Shown here: one piece after another, positions 7,768-14,231 of the stretch
Position numbering within the stretch: the stretch's first letter is position 1
Layout: each line of letters opens with the position of its first letter
Source of the DNA: Promethearchaeota archaeon
Lineage (GTDB): Archaea > Asgardarchaeota > Lokiarchaeia > Sigynarchaeales > SOKP01
Direction of reading: 5' to 3'
Assembly: GCA_016839635.1 (NCBI GenBank)
Contig: JAEOTV010000141.1
Coordinates: 1-35,115 of the forward strand
Length of the DNA stretch: 35,115 nucleotides
Position numbers and translations under genes: made by a program
Notes under the pieces: model-generated
Told to the model about the DNA's origin: nothing
The model's input: the letters and a program-made list of their open reading frames with translations, nothing else
Databases searched by the model: none

Positions 7768-8448
7768 ATGGTATATGAAGCAGAATCTGATAAGATTTCT
7801 TTCTTTAAACAGTATTTTTCTGTAATCATATTAGTTGCCAATATTATTGTGTTTATTTGGCAATTATTGGATCCAGCTCAACAAATGCATATCGAAGCAG
7901 CATTTGTTCCTGCGGATTTCTTTACAGGTCAAAATTGGTGGACACTCATTACGTCGATGTTCATGCACGGAGATATTGTTCATATAGTTATGAATATGTG
8001 GTTTTTCATTATCATAACAGATAATTGTGAACATGCTATGGGTCATGTCTTATATTTGGTTACATATTTTGTTTCAGGATTTTTTGGCACTTTATTACAT
8101 GCTTTGAGCACATTAATAATTCCTATCCCTGGATTTGATAATATTCCATCCTTAGGAGCTTCTGGTGCAATTTTTGGTCTTATGGGAGTATATTTAATTC
8201 TTTATGCTGAGAACAAATTTTATCTACCCTCCGCAACGGGCACATCAATGCGTAAAGTAAGTGCAGGTTATTTTATACTAACCTACTTTATTGCGGAATT
8301 ATCATATGCCCTTTATTCATTAATGGATCCATTCAGTCTTGGTCAAACCGCCCATTTTGCGCATGTAGGAGGATTTATTGCCGGAGCTATCATTGCAGGA
8401 GTATATAAAGGTATAAAAGGTACATCTTATAAGAAGAAAAAACCCTAA
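7768..8448 (+). CDS. Rhomboid-family intramembrane serine protease
   Basis: Polytopic membrane protease with a Ser/His dyad. The active serine is in LGASGAIFG (Ser132, at the start of TM4) and the histidine in HFAHVGGF (His199, TM6). The helix-2 motif HxxxN is present as HIVMNMWFF (His72, Asn76), and the L1-loop WWTLITSMFMHGD also fits the family. Six helices are visible in 226 aa, with a short cytoplasmic N-terminus and a basic KKKKP C-terminus. Rhomboids cut transmembrane substrates within the lipid bilayer; the substrate is unknown. The ATG is preceded by GAGTTAATTAAA, and an AT-rich TATA-like stretch (TTTAAAATTTAAATT) lies about 30-40 bases upstream, so the transcript has a short leader. 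Single gene. Confidence 0.93.
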   Translation: MVYEAESDKISFFKQYFSVIILVANIIVFIWQLLDPAQQMHIEAAFVPADFFTGQNWWTLITSMFMHGDIVHIVMNMWFFIIITDNCEHAMGHVLYLVTYFVSGFFGTLLHALSTLIIPIPGFDNIPSLGASGAIFGLMGVYLILYAENKFYLPSATGTSMRKVSAGYFILTYFIAELSYALYSLMDPFSLGQTAHFAHVGGFIAGAIIAGVYKGIKGTSYKKKKP

Positions 8449-8644
8449 TCCTTTCATTTTTTCTTTTTTCTTATTTCTTATTTCATAAACTTTTTTCAAT
8501 AATGACTTATTTAGAACCTTATCAGTAGAAATGCTAATCGAACAATCTGAAATCTGAATTTGACTACCATTTCATCTGATAAAAATGCTGAAATATTTAT
8601 TAACCGATCAAATCAAACCAATTAAAAAAGAAGTGTAAAGATTG

Positions 8645-10036
8645 ATGGAAAAATGGAAAAGTTTAATAGAACAAAGAGATCTAGTTGTCAGTGTTGTGGG
8701 AATAGGTCGTATTGGATTACCTACAGCATTAATGATTTCAAATGAAGGATTTAAAACATTCGGTATTGATATTGATTCAAGTTTGGTTGAAAAAGTTAAT
8801 GCTGGAGGAGGAGAGCCTCCGATAACTTATATTTTAGATGAACCTGAACTTGAAAGTCTGCTTAAAAAAGCAGTAATAAATAAAAAACTAAAGGCAACTA
8901 CTAATTTTAGAGAATATGCTTCTCAATCTAATTTAATAATTATTTGCATTCCTACTCTTATAACAGAACAAAAAGTTCCGGATTATAGTGTTATTAATGA
9001 AGTTCTTAAGGAAATTGGTCAACTAAAAGAAAAATTAGCAAAAAAGATTGTCATTTTCGAGTCTACTGTTGGACCAAATTATATTGAAAAAATTGCGATT
9101 CCTCTAATAGAACAAGTATCTGAATTAAGAATTAATAAAGACTTTTGGGTAGCATCTTGTCCAGAAAGAGCGAATCCAGGAAAAATTATAAAAAGTCTAA
9201 ATACATTCCCCCGAATAGTAGGAGCAAGTAATTATATCGCACGAAATATTGTATCAAATTTTTATAAAACTGTATTTAAAGTAGAGATATATGAAGTAAG
9301 CAATCTCCGAACAGCTAATTCAGTAAAGCTGATAGAAAATATATTTAGAGTTGTTAATATAGCATTTGCAAATGAAATTAGTCAATTAATGAGAAAATTA
9401 AATATTGATTACATGGAAGTGTTAAAAGCTGCAACCACAAAGTATAATTTTCTAGCACATTATCCTGGACCAGGCGTGGGAGGGCCCTGTCTCCCAAGCA
9501 ATCCGTACTATCTTATTGATGACGGATATAAAGTATCATTTACACCAAATCTAGTAAGAGTTGCGACTGAAGTAAATCAAAGACAACCATTTCATATTAT
9601 GGAATTGATTTTTGAGGATCTTAATAAAATCAATAAACCTATAGCAAGTACGAAAATAGCGATCTTAGGTATTAGTTATAAAGCTAATGTAAAAGATATT
9701 CAAATTTCTAGTGTTATACCCATCTTAAGTGAATTGGTAAAAAATAACGCGGTTTTAGGTCTATATGATCCTTATTATAAAGAAGAAGAAGTTCTAGGTT
9801 TTAAAATAGAAAAGAGTCATGAATTCATAAAAAAAGATTATCCAATTATTGTCGTTCACACAGACCATAATGAATTTAAATCACCAACTTTTAAAGACTT
9901 TCTTGGTAAATGTGAGGATCTTAAAGTCATTGTAGATTGTCATAATACTTATGATTATGAAGAGATTCCTAATAATATCTATTATATTGGGGTTGGTAGA
10001 CCAATGAAATATATAAAAAGAGAAAATAATTTATAA
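8645..10036 (+). CDS. Nucleotide-sugar dehydrogenase (UDP-Glc/UDP-ManNAc type)
   Basis: NAD-dependent four-electron oxidation of the C6 hydroxyl of a UDP-sugar to the uronic acid, supplying glycan precursors. It has an N-terminal Rossmann domain with VVGIGRIGLP (about 18-26), the central helical domain with CPERANPGK, the active-site Cys282 in PGPGVGGPCLPSNP, and a C-terminal UDP-binding Rossmann-like domain beginning IAILGISYKANVKDI. 464 aa is full length. It is closer in feel to the WecC (UDP-N-acetylmannosamine dehydrogenase) branch than to UDP-glucose dehydrogenase, but I cannot decide the substrate. The open frame extends to TTG 8642, but the adjacent ATG 8645 is the natural start. A TATA-like AATATTTATTAACC lies near 8591-8604. 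No other glycan genes are next to it. Confidence 0.9.
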   Translation: MEKWKSLIEQRDLVVSVVGIGRIGLPTALMISNEGFKTFGIDIDSSLVEKVNAGGGEPPITYILDEPELESLLKKAVINKKLKATTNFREYASQSNLIIICIPTLITEQKVPDYSVINEVLKEIGQLKEKLAKKIVIFESTVGPNYIEKIAIPLIEQVSELRINKDFWVASCPERANPGKIIKSLNTFPRIVGASNYIARNIVSNFYKTVFKVEIYEVSNLRTANSVKLIENIFRVVNIAFANEISQLMRKLNIDYMEVLKAATTKYNFLAHYPGPGVGGPCLPSNPYYLIDDGYKVSFTPNLVRVATEVNQRQPFHIMELIFEDLNKINKPIASTKIAILGISYKANVKDIQISSVIPILSELVKNNAVLGLYDPYYKEEEVLGFKIEKSHEFIKKDYPIIVVHTDHNEFKSPTFKDFLGKCEDLKVIVDCHNTYDYEEIPNNIYYIGVGRPMKYIKRENNL

Positions 10037-10050
10037 GAAAAATTAATTTT

Positions 10051-10114
10051 ATCTCAGAATTCTTGCGGAATTCACAATTAAATCCTAACATTTCATGATT
10101 TAATTTCTTGAGAT
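10051..10114 (-). promoter_or_regulatory. SECIS-like three-stem RNA element, copy 1
   Basis: Minus-strand RNA element beginning eight bases after the UAA of the upstream micro-gene. The outer stem pairs ATCTCA (10114-10109) with TGAGAT (10056-10051). Inside are two hairpins: ATTAAATC / GATTTAAT (10104-10097 with 10084-10077) closing a 12-base loop ATGAAATGTTAG, and GAATTC / GAATTC (10073-10068 with 10062-10057) closing the loop CGCAA. Copy 2 at 10419-10485 has the same layout. The position in the 3'-UTR of a gene with an in-frame UGA is where archaeal SECIS elements lie, but the three-way shape is not the canonical archaeal SECIS. Confidence 0.55.
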
Positions 10115-10121
10115 TTATTGA

Positions 10122-10259
10122 TTATTTTTTATTTGTTTCTACTTCTCTTAGTTTTCGTAGTTTTTGTGCTCTCTGATACCACATATTAAGCATGCCTCAA
10201 CTAGTATTATAGCAATCTTCATCAAACTCGAGATCCAAATAATCTTCTTGATCTTCCAT
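10122..10259 (-). CDS. Candidate small selenoprotein, copy 1 (in-frame UGA at codon 21)
   Basis: A 45-residue reading frame if UGA at 10199-10197 is read as selenocysteine. The first 20 residues are acidic (MEDQEDYLDLEFDEDC...), then YNTS-Sec-GMLNMWYQ and a basic coiled tail rich in Lys and Arg, ending in UAA. A Cys lies five residues before Sec. The frame is open on both sides of the UGA. The nucleotides around it (ACTAGTTGAGGCAT) match copy 2 (ACTGGTTGAGGCAT) almost exactly, as does the RNA element that follows the stop. The ATG is preceded by a weak GGTTG and a TATA-like TTTTTATAAACGCC about 70 bases upstream. I know no family like it. The alternative is a 20-residue acidic peptide ending at UGA, but that would not explain the conserved frame and 3' element. 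Needs SelB, SelD and tRNA-Sec elsewhere in the genome. Confidence 0.55.
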
Positions 10260-10418
10260 TATTTTACAACCAACTCTGTTCTAAGTGTTCTAAAATGAAT
10301 AAGAGATTTTAAAGTGGCGTTTATAAAAAATAAAAACTCATTTGAGAGTAATAATTTTTTATAATTCCTTTTATAGAAAACTAAATTTCCAATAAAAGAG
10401 AATAAAATTGTGTGTTAT

Positions 10419-10485
10419 AATCTCGAATTCTTTGCGGAATTCGTAAAAATAGATCCTAGCTTTTTATGATCTACTTTCTGAGATT
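10419..10485 (-). promoter_or_regulatory. SECIS-like three-stem RNA element, copy 2
   Basis: Minus-strand element starting three bases after the UAA of the second micro-gene. The outer stem is AATCTC (10485-10480) with GAGATT (10424-10419). The first hairpin is TAGATC / GATCTA (10473-10468 with 10455-10450) with the 12-base loop ATAAAAAGCTAG. The second is GAATTC / GAATTC (10442-10437 with 10430-10425) with the loop CGCAAA. Compared with copy 1, the first hairpin changes sequence on both arms and keeps pairing, while the loop pattern AT(A/G)AAA..(G/T)(C/T)TAG and the CGCAA loop stay. Covariation plus position supports a functional RNA. Confidence 0.55.
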
Positions 10486-10488
10486 TTA

Positions 10489-10644
10489 TTATTTAATTTT
10501 TGCTTGTTTTTTTCTTTGTCGTCTTTTTTTTATACCTTTTATACATGCTATAACGCCATCGATGATGCCTCAACCAGTACAGTTAGTTTCATAATCGTAT
10601 GAACCCGAACTTTCATTTTCTAAGTTATTTTTCCATTCTGACAT
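10489..10644 (-). CDS. Candidate small selenoprotein, copy 2 (CxxU motif, UGA at codon 25)
   Basis: A 51-residue reading frame with UGA at 10572-10570. It has an acidic, Ser/Asn-rich N-terminus (MSEWKNNLENESSG...), then NCTG-Sec-GIIDGVIACIKG and a very basic tail KKRRQRKKQAKIK before UAA. Cys22-Thr-Gly-Sec25 is a CxxU motif, the selenium version of a thioredoxin-type redox pair. Another Cys follows nine residues later. The hydrophobic stretch IIDGVIAC with GxxxG spacing could pack as a helix. The start ATG has TTGGT about seven bases upstream, and a TATA box AGATATATATTTCC lies near 10695-10708. It is a tandem paralogue of the gene at 10122-10259, about 385 bases apart. Function is unknown; a small thiol/selenol redox protein or a modified peptide precursor are both possible. 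Confidence 0.6.
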
Positions 10645-10793
10645 AGTATTACCAATAATTAGCATTTTTTAGATAAAGAAACAAATGAGGAAATATATAT
10701 CTTTTTATTATAGTTTGAAACCATTTTAACATAAATTTTTAAAAACAAAATCTAACTTTTATTTAATTTATATATTTCAGAAAAGTGATTTAA

Positions 10794-11471
10794 TTGCTAT
10801 TTCAATATTGGAGTATAATCGAAGGATTTTTTAATTGGGTTGCTGAATCAGCAGCAATAATGATGGTGTTAAGTGGTGCAATGGCTATAACTTGGCTAGG
10901 TTACGAAAGAAAACGCAGAGGATCTTTTACTAAACGGAAAACGGAGGAAGCAAAATTTAATGTTACCAAATTCCTAAGAGGGTTATCTTATATAGGATTA
11001 GTACTAGGGATATTTGTAATATGGAGTGGTGTAATGGGATTAATCTTGGATATTCCCCCCAGTTTTCAATATGCAGCGGTTACCGGAGATGAGACGAACC
11101 ATTTCACATGTATATTTCTGATTATTGTCGGGATTGCTATGTTTTTCAAACCTATCTCTGATCTACCGCTTTCCAGTATCTTAGGACTCTTAGCAGGAGC
11201 TGCTACAGCAATTGTCATCGCTCTCCTTGTTCCAGATGGCGTGGTTCAATGGATAGGTGGTTTTATCAATCCAAAATGGGTGCTTGTGATAATTTTTATT
11301 ATAGTAGCGGTAGTTGTTGGACTTACAGCGAAATTTTATATTGGTACACTTCAAAAAATATCAAAATTTATGTCTTGGCCACCGATTGCATTTATAATCA
11401 TGGTCTTCTGCTTTGTTCAAGGTTTCTGTTTATGGATTGGTGGATTTAGTATTTTTGCCAATCTTCTCTAA
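10794..11471 (+). CDS. Six-helix integral membrane protein of unknown function
   Basis: Six hydrophobic segments are visible: about 18-36 (AAIMMVLSGAMAITWLGY), 60-83, 100-117, 122-145, 158-180 and 192-223. A basic loop (RKRRGSFTKRKTEE) after the first helix probably lies in the cytoplasm. No catalytic or transport motif is evident and I do not recognise a family. The start is TTG at 10794, immediately after an in-frame TAA, with AAGTGATT six bases upstream matching the archaeal Shine-Dalgarno; the next ATG would cut into the first helix. A TATA-like TTTAATTTATATATTT lies at about 10761-10776, so the leader is very short. The gene is divergent from the second micro-selenoprotein gene. Confidence 0.75.
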   Translation: MLFQYWSIIEGFFNWVAESAAIMMVLSGAMAITWLGYERKRRGSFTKRKTEEAKFNVTKFLRGLSYIGLVLGIFVIWSGVMGLILDIPPSFQYAAVTGDETNHFTCIFLIIVGIAMFFKPISDLPLSSILGLLAGAATAIVIALLVPDGVVQWIGGFINPKWVLVIIFIIVAVVVGLTAKFYIGTLQKISKFMSWPPIAFIIMVFCFVQGFCLWIGGFSIFANLL

Positions 11472-11585
11472 TAAAAAATTATCATTTTTTTTATTTTTCT
11501 CTATAATTTCAAAAAACGCTAGTTTTCATTATTTTAATAAGGGTTAGATTTTTATTTAGCTTAATAACGTGAAATTTGGGTAAAA

Positions 11586-11864
11586 ATGGCTGGTATAAAA
11601 GAATTAAAGGATGAAGTTTCTGATATGCGAAAAAGCATAGAAAAATTAACAGAGGAATTGCATGAAACTAATTTATCAATTAGAGAATCCTTAAAGACTA
11701 CTTCACAAGCTATTAAAGAAGCAAGTGAAACCTTTTCACGAGCATTAGAGGATACGATGGTGAAGATGTCAGATCTAACAATCCAGATGAATATTAGAGA
11801 TACAATTCTTAAAAATCTCGGAATTGATGGAATGATTCCAGATTTTCTAAAGAAAAAAAAGTAA
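11586..11864 (+). CDS. Small coiled-coil protein, unknown function
   Basis: 92 aa, almost wholly heptad-like from residue 3 to about 70 (IKELKDEVSDMRKSIEKL and so on), then a short hydrophobic turn NLGIDGMIPDFL and a KKKK end. It is soluble with no cysteines. Such short coiled coils often oligomerise or bridge larger partners. The family is not recognised. The ATG at 11586 follows TTGGGTAAAA. It converges with the small membrane protein gene ten bases further on. The codon pattern and acidic/basic heptad spacing make it a believable gene, and the C-terminal PDFLKKKK could be an interaction tail. Confidence 0.65.
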   Translation: MAGIKELKDEVSDMRKSIEKLTEELHETNLSIRESLKTTSQAIKEASETFSRALEDTMVKMSDLTIQMNIRDTILKNLGIDGMIPDFLKKKK

Positions 11865-11873
11865 TGCTTAGAG

Positions 11874-12062
11874 CTATTGTTGTCCTTCCCACCTTTTGGA
11901 AATAAAATATAGGATAACAAGCGAAATGATATAAATCATTAGAATTAATGACCATAAAATAACTTCATTTGGACTATTTTCAATTATTCCCATAATCGCC
12001 TTATAAATAAAAAAGATACTAAACAATGCCAAAAGTCGAATGGCAGATTTTATTTTATCCAT
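11874..12062 (-). CDS. Small two-helix membrane protein
   Basis: 62 aa with two hydrophobic helices (about 8-25, LLALFSIFFIYKAIMGII, and 34-53, VILWSLILMIYIISLVILYF) joined by an ENSPNE turn. Basic residues at both ends (MDKIKSAIR; SKRWEGQQ) place both termini on the cytoplasmic side. No family recognised. The start ATG at 12062 is followed upstream by an AT-rich region suitable for a promoter (TTAATATTTAAAATATTATAAT). It is convergent with the coiled-coil gene. The clean transmembrane layout argues that it is real although short. Confidence 0.55.
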   Translation of the reverse strand: MDKIKSAIRLLALFSIFFIYKAIMGIIENSPNEVILWSLILMIYIISLVILYFISKRWEGQQ

Positions 12063-12159
12063 GATTCTTTACGAATTTTTAATTAATATTTAAAATATTA
12101 TAATACTTAAAATTAAAAGTATAATAAAGAATAATTATAAACCTATCCTAAATAAGAAA

Positions 12160-12363
12160 ATGTCGGAAAGAAACCCCCCTGTTTGTTATAGTTGTGGCAC
12201 TAGTTGTGAAGAATCAATGGAAAACACTCATTATTGCATATGCGATATTGCCGTTTGCCATGAATGTATTAATTCTGTTAAAAAAAATGATACTACCTGG
12301 ATTTGCCCTCACTGTAAAGAAGAAAATGATATTGAAAAGAGCTTATTATTCCGATCAACTTAA
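12160..12363 (+). CDS. CNOT4-like C4C4 RING finger protein
   Basis: A 67-residue protein that is almost only a RING-type zinc finger. The cysteines are spaced C9-x2-C12-x13-C26-x-C28-x4-C33-x2-C36-x12-C49-x2-C52, and the last pair is CPHC. All eight ligands are Cys, with no His. This is the C4C4 arrangement of the CNOT4/Not4 E3 ligase, whose first three spacings, as I recall them, are identical (x2, x13, x-x4-x2). RING fingers of this type recruit ubiquitin-conjugating E2 enzymes, and Asgard archaea are known to have ubiquitin systems, so a mini E3 or E3 adaptor is plausible. No E1, E2 or ubiquitin gene is in the window. The alternative is a simple double zinc ribbon. The ATG follows CCTAAATAAGAAA with no strong Shine-Dalgarno, so it may be leaderless. 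Confidence 0.65.
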   Translation: MSERNPPVCYSCGTSCEESMENTHYCICDIAVCHECINSVKKNDTTWICPHCKEENDIEKSLLFRST

Positions 12364-12414
12364 TTCTTTATAAAAACCATTTTTTCAAAAAAAGTATTAA
12401 TTTTAATGATTATT

Positions 12415-12477
12415 AGCCAATGATGAAAAAATACTCTTAATGATTCCTATATGATTAAATCTTGGAAGACTGAGGCT
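12415..12477 (+). ncRNA. Candidate C/D box sRNA
   Basis: The order of elements fits an archaeal C/D guide RNA: a terminal stem AGCC (12415-12418) with GGCT (12474-12477); box C ATGATGA (12420-12426); 13 bases; a D'-like ATGA (12440-12443); 7 bases; a C'-like ATGATTA (12451-12457); a 12-base guide AATCTTGGAAGA; and box D CTGA (12470-12473). C to D spans 54 bases, the normal size. The guide would target TCTTCCAAGATT; I could not assign it safely. It lies in the 205-base gap before the 12569 gene. The weak point is the non-consensus D' box. Confidence 0.45.
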
Positions 12478-12568
12478 TACAAACTAACTAAGCTTTAAAA
12501 ATTCATAAAGATAAATAAGGTTTGATTCTTTTACCTATTAAAGAAAATTATAAATTTTTTGAATTACC

Positions 12569-13057
12569 GTGTCAACTAATATTATCTCAAAAATCGTTGA
12601 ATTGGATAATTGTAATAAAGATGTATTGATAAAATCGATCTTTAAACCAGAGTTTTGGATAATGATTAACCCCGCAAAATCAATGCAGGCGGAATTTATA
12701 GCCCCCAATGTATTATATACTAAAATAGTCGATGAAATTATCAATATTAAAATCAATATGGAAGGCGAATTGGTATTACAGGATAAAGGGGAGCAAGAAG
12801 AGGGGAAGGGACGATTGATTGAATTGAATGTTCGAAACAATGAAGATGTCAGAGAATTAGAAGGACGAATGCGAATAAAAGCAATTTCTAAAGACAAATC
12901 GAAAATTGGAGTATTCATAAACAGTTTTAAATTGAGTAGTGATTTTCTTAATTTAATTGGGAGGAATGCAGCAGAGCTAGCCCTGAGAACAAAGATCACA
13001 GATATGTTACGAAATTTAGAAAAATATGTGAAATCTCATTCTTTAAACGATTTATAA
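12569..13057 (+). CDS. SRPBCC/CoxG-like small soluble protein
   Basis: 162 aa with a layout that suggests the START/SRPBCC helix-grip fold. An early strand is followed by FKPEFWIMINPAKSMQAEFI, then alternating strands (TKIVDEIINIKINMEGELVL, KGRLIELNVR, LEGRMRIKAI) and a long C-terminal helix (AAELALRTKITDMLRNLEKY). That fold binds hydrophobic ligands in a central cavity. The match is by pattern only and I am not sure. The start is GTG at 12569 with an in-frame TGA just upstream and no Shine-Dalgarno, so probably leaderless; a TATA-like AAAGATAAATAAGG lies about 55 bases upstream. It has the same orientation as the longin-like gene, 155 bases downstream. Confidence 0.6.
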   Translation: MSTNIISKIVELDNCNKDVLIKSIFKPEFWIMINPAKSMQAEFIAPNVLYTKIVDEIINIKINMEGELVLQDKGEQEEGKGRLIELNVRNNEDVRELEGRMRIKAISKDKSKIGVFINSFKLSSDFLNLIGRNAAELALRTKITDMLRNLEKYVKSHSLNDL

Positions 13058-13212
13058 TAATATCGATATACTAGAGATTAATTAATATGAACAACATACA
13101 TTTATTGAGTACTCTGAAAAATATTGGGTAAAAAATGAATATATGGATAATTTGAAATTTTTTCTTGAAAAGTGGTATTCAAACCTTCCAATTAAGGGGA
13201 TGGTGTTTTAGG

Positions 13213-14058
13213 ATTAATATTTGGATCATGGAATCGGATTCTGGTATCACCTTGGTCTACAAGCCATATATGGATTTTCCTGTAAATGAGGATCTTGTTT
13301 CTGGATTATTAACAGCTTTAAATCAATTTACTATTGTAGAATTTAAACAAGGAATAGAATCTATTGAAATGGGGGGCCTTAGATGGGTATACATAATGGA
13401 TAAAGAGACGAACCTCTTATTTATAGCGGCAGATTCTAAAGAAGTTACGGCAGAAACTCTTAGAGCTCGTTTGGATGTGATACGGCAAACTTTTATCTTA
13501 CAATATGCCCATGAAAAGAATAAATGGGGCAGTAAGTGGGCTGGGAACGTAGAGATTTATAAACCTTTTGAACAAGTTATCGATGAGTTCTATACACAGT
13601 GGAAACAAGCAGAGCATATTACTACTGTTGCTGAATTTTTTGATATTATAGGAATTTTTCAGCAAATCTTAAATTTAATCATTAATGTAGTTGAAGGTCA
13701 TTTACCTAAAAAAAAGAAAGATATAATTTATGACAGAATTGAGGAAATGTTCAGACAATATTCAAATCTAGAAATTTTCAAACAAAATCCTGAGTTGAGT
13801 AAAATTACTTTCGTAAAAAATGTTGGATTCAATATAATAGGTTTAGATCCAATGAATAGTGATATGTATCTTGTCGAAAAACAGATAATAAATTTAATTA
13901 GGCGTATTGTAGAAATTCTTAAAGCAGAAGAAGGGTATTATCCCAGTTTAAAATATTTTATTGAAGAGAATATTTTTGATTATTTATTATCAAACTTTAG
14001 CCTCTTGAATGATTTGAATTTATTCACATTTTTACTACAACTTTTTCTAATAAAGTGA
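13213..14058 (+). CDS. Longin-like domain protein with helical C-terminus
   Basis: The first 100 residues follow the longin-like pattern common in Asgard proteins tied to small GTPases: INIWIMESDSGITLVY strand pair, a helix with EDLVSGLLTALNQF, the strands GIESIEMGGLRWVYIMDK and LLFIAADS, and a helix RARLDVIRQTFILQYA. The remaining 180 residues are helical with no motif. The start is a problem. The frame opens at TTG 13165 but nothing supports that codon. ATT 13213 begins MNIWIM and has GGTG seven bases upstream, so I use it; ATG 13228 would delete the first strand. A one-base excess in TTTT at 13206-13209 is the alternative, since ATG 13200 would then read in. A broken copy of the same beginning (MNIWII then TGA) lies at 13135-13155. 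Confidence 0.65.
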   Translation: MNIWIMESDSGITLVYKPYMDFPVNEDLVSGLLTALNQFTIVEFKQGIESIEMGGLRWVYIMDKETNLLFIAADSKEVTAETLRARLDVIRQTFILQYAHEKNKWGSKWAGNVEIYKPFEQVIDEFYTQWKQAEHITTVAEFFDIIGIFQQILNLIINVVEGHLPKKKKDIIYDRIEEMFRQYSNLEIFKQNPELSKITFVKNVGFNIIGLDPMNSDMYLVEKQIINLIRRIVEILKAEEGYYPSLKYFIEENIFDYLLSNFSLLNDLNLFTFLLQLFLIK

Positions 14059-14231
14059 AATTCTTATAACCCATTTGCTATTGTCAAGATTTTCAAATGA
14101 GTTTTCAATAAATTCATTGAAAATTTAGATGTATTCCTTTTAAAAGTCAAAAGGAGTTAATTTAAATAGATTTATTAAAAGTTAATTATTTAATCTATTT
14201 ATTGCCTTCGATTAAATAATTTCTTAAAATA

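Noticed and set aside
8642..8647. TTG 8642 and TTG 7099 as starts of the sugar dehydrogenase and response regulator
   Set aside because: ATG codons one or two triplets later give the normal family N-termini.
13135..13155. UGA at 13153 as a selenocysteine codon of the longin gene
   Set aside because: There is no structured element after the gene, and the sequence around it is better explained by a broken duplicate of the gene start.
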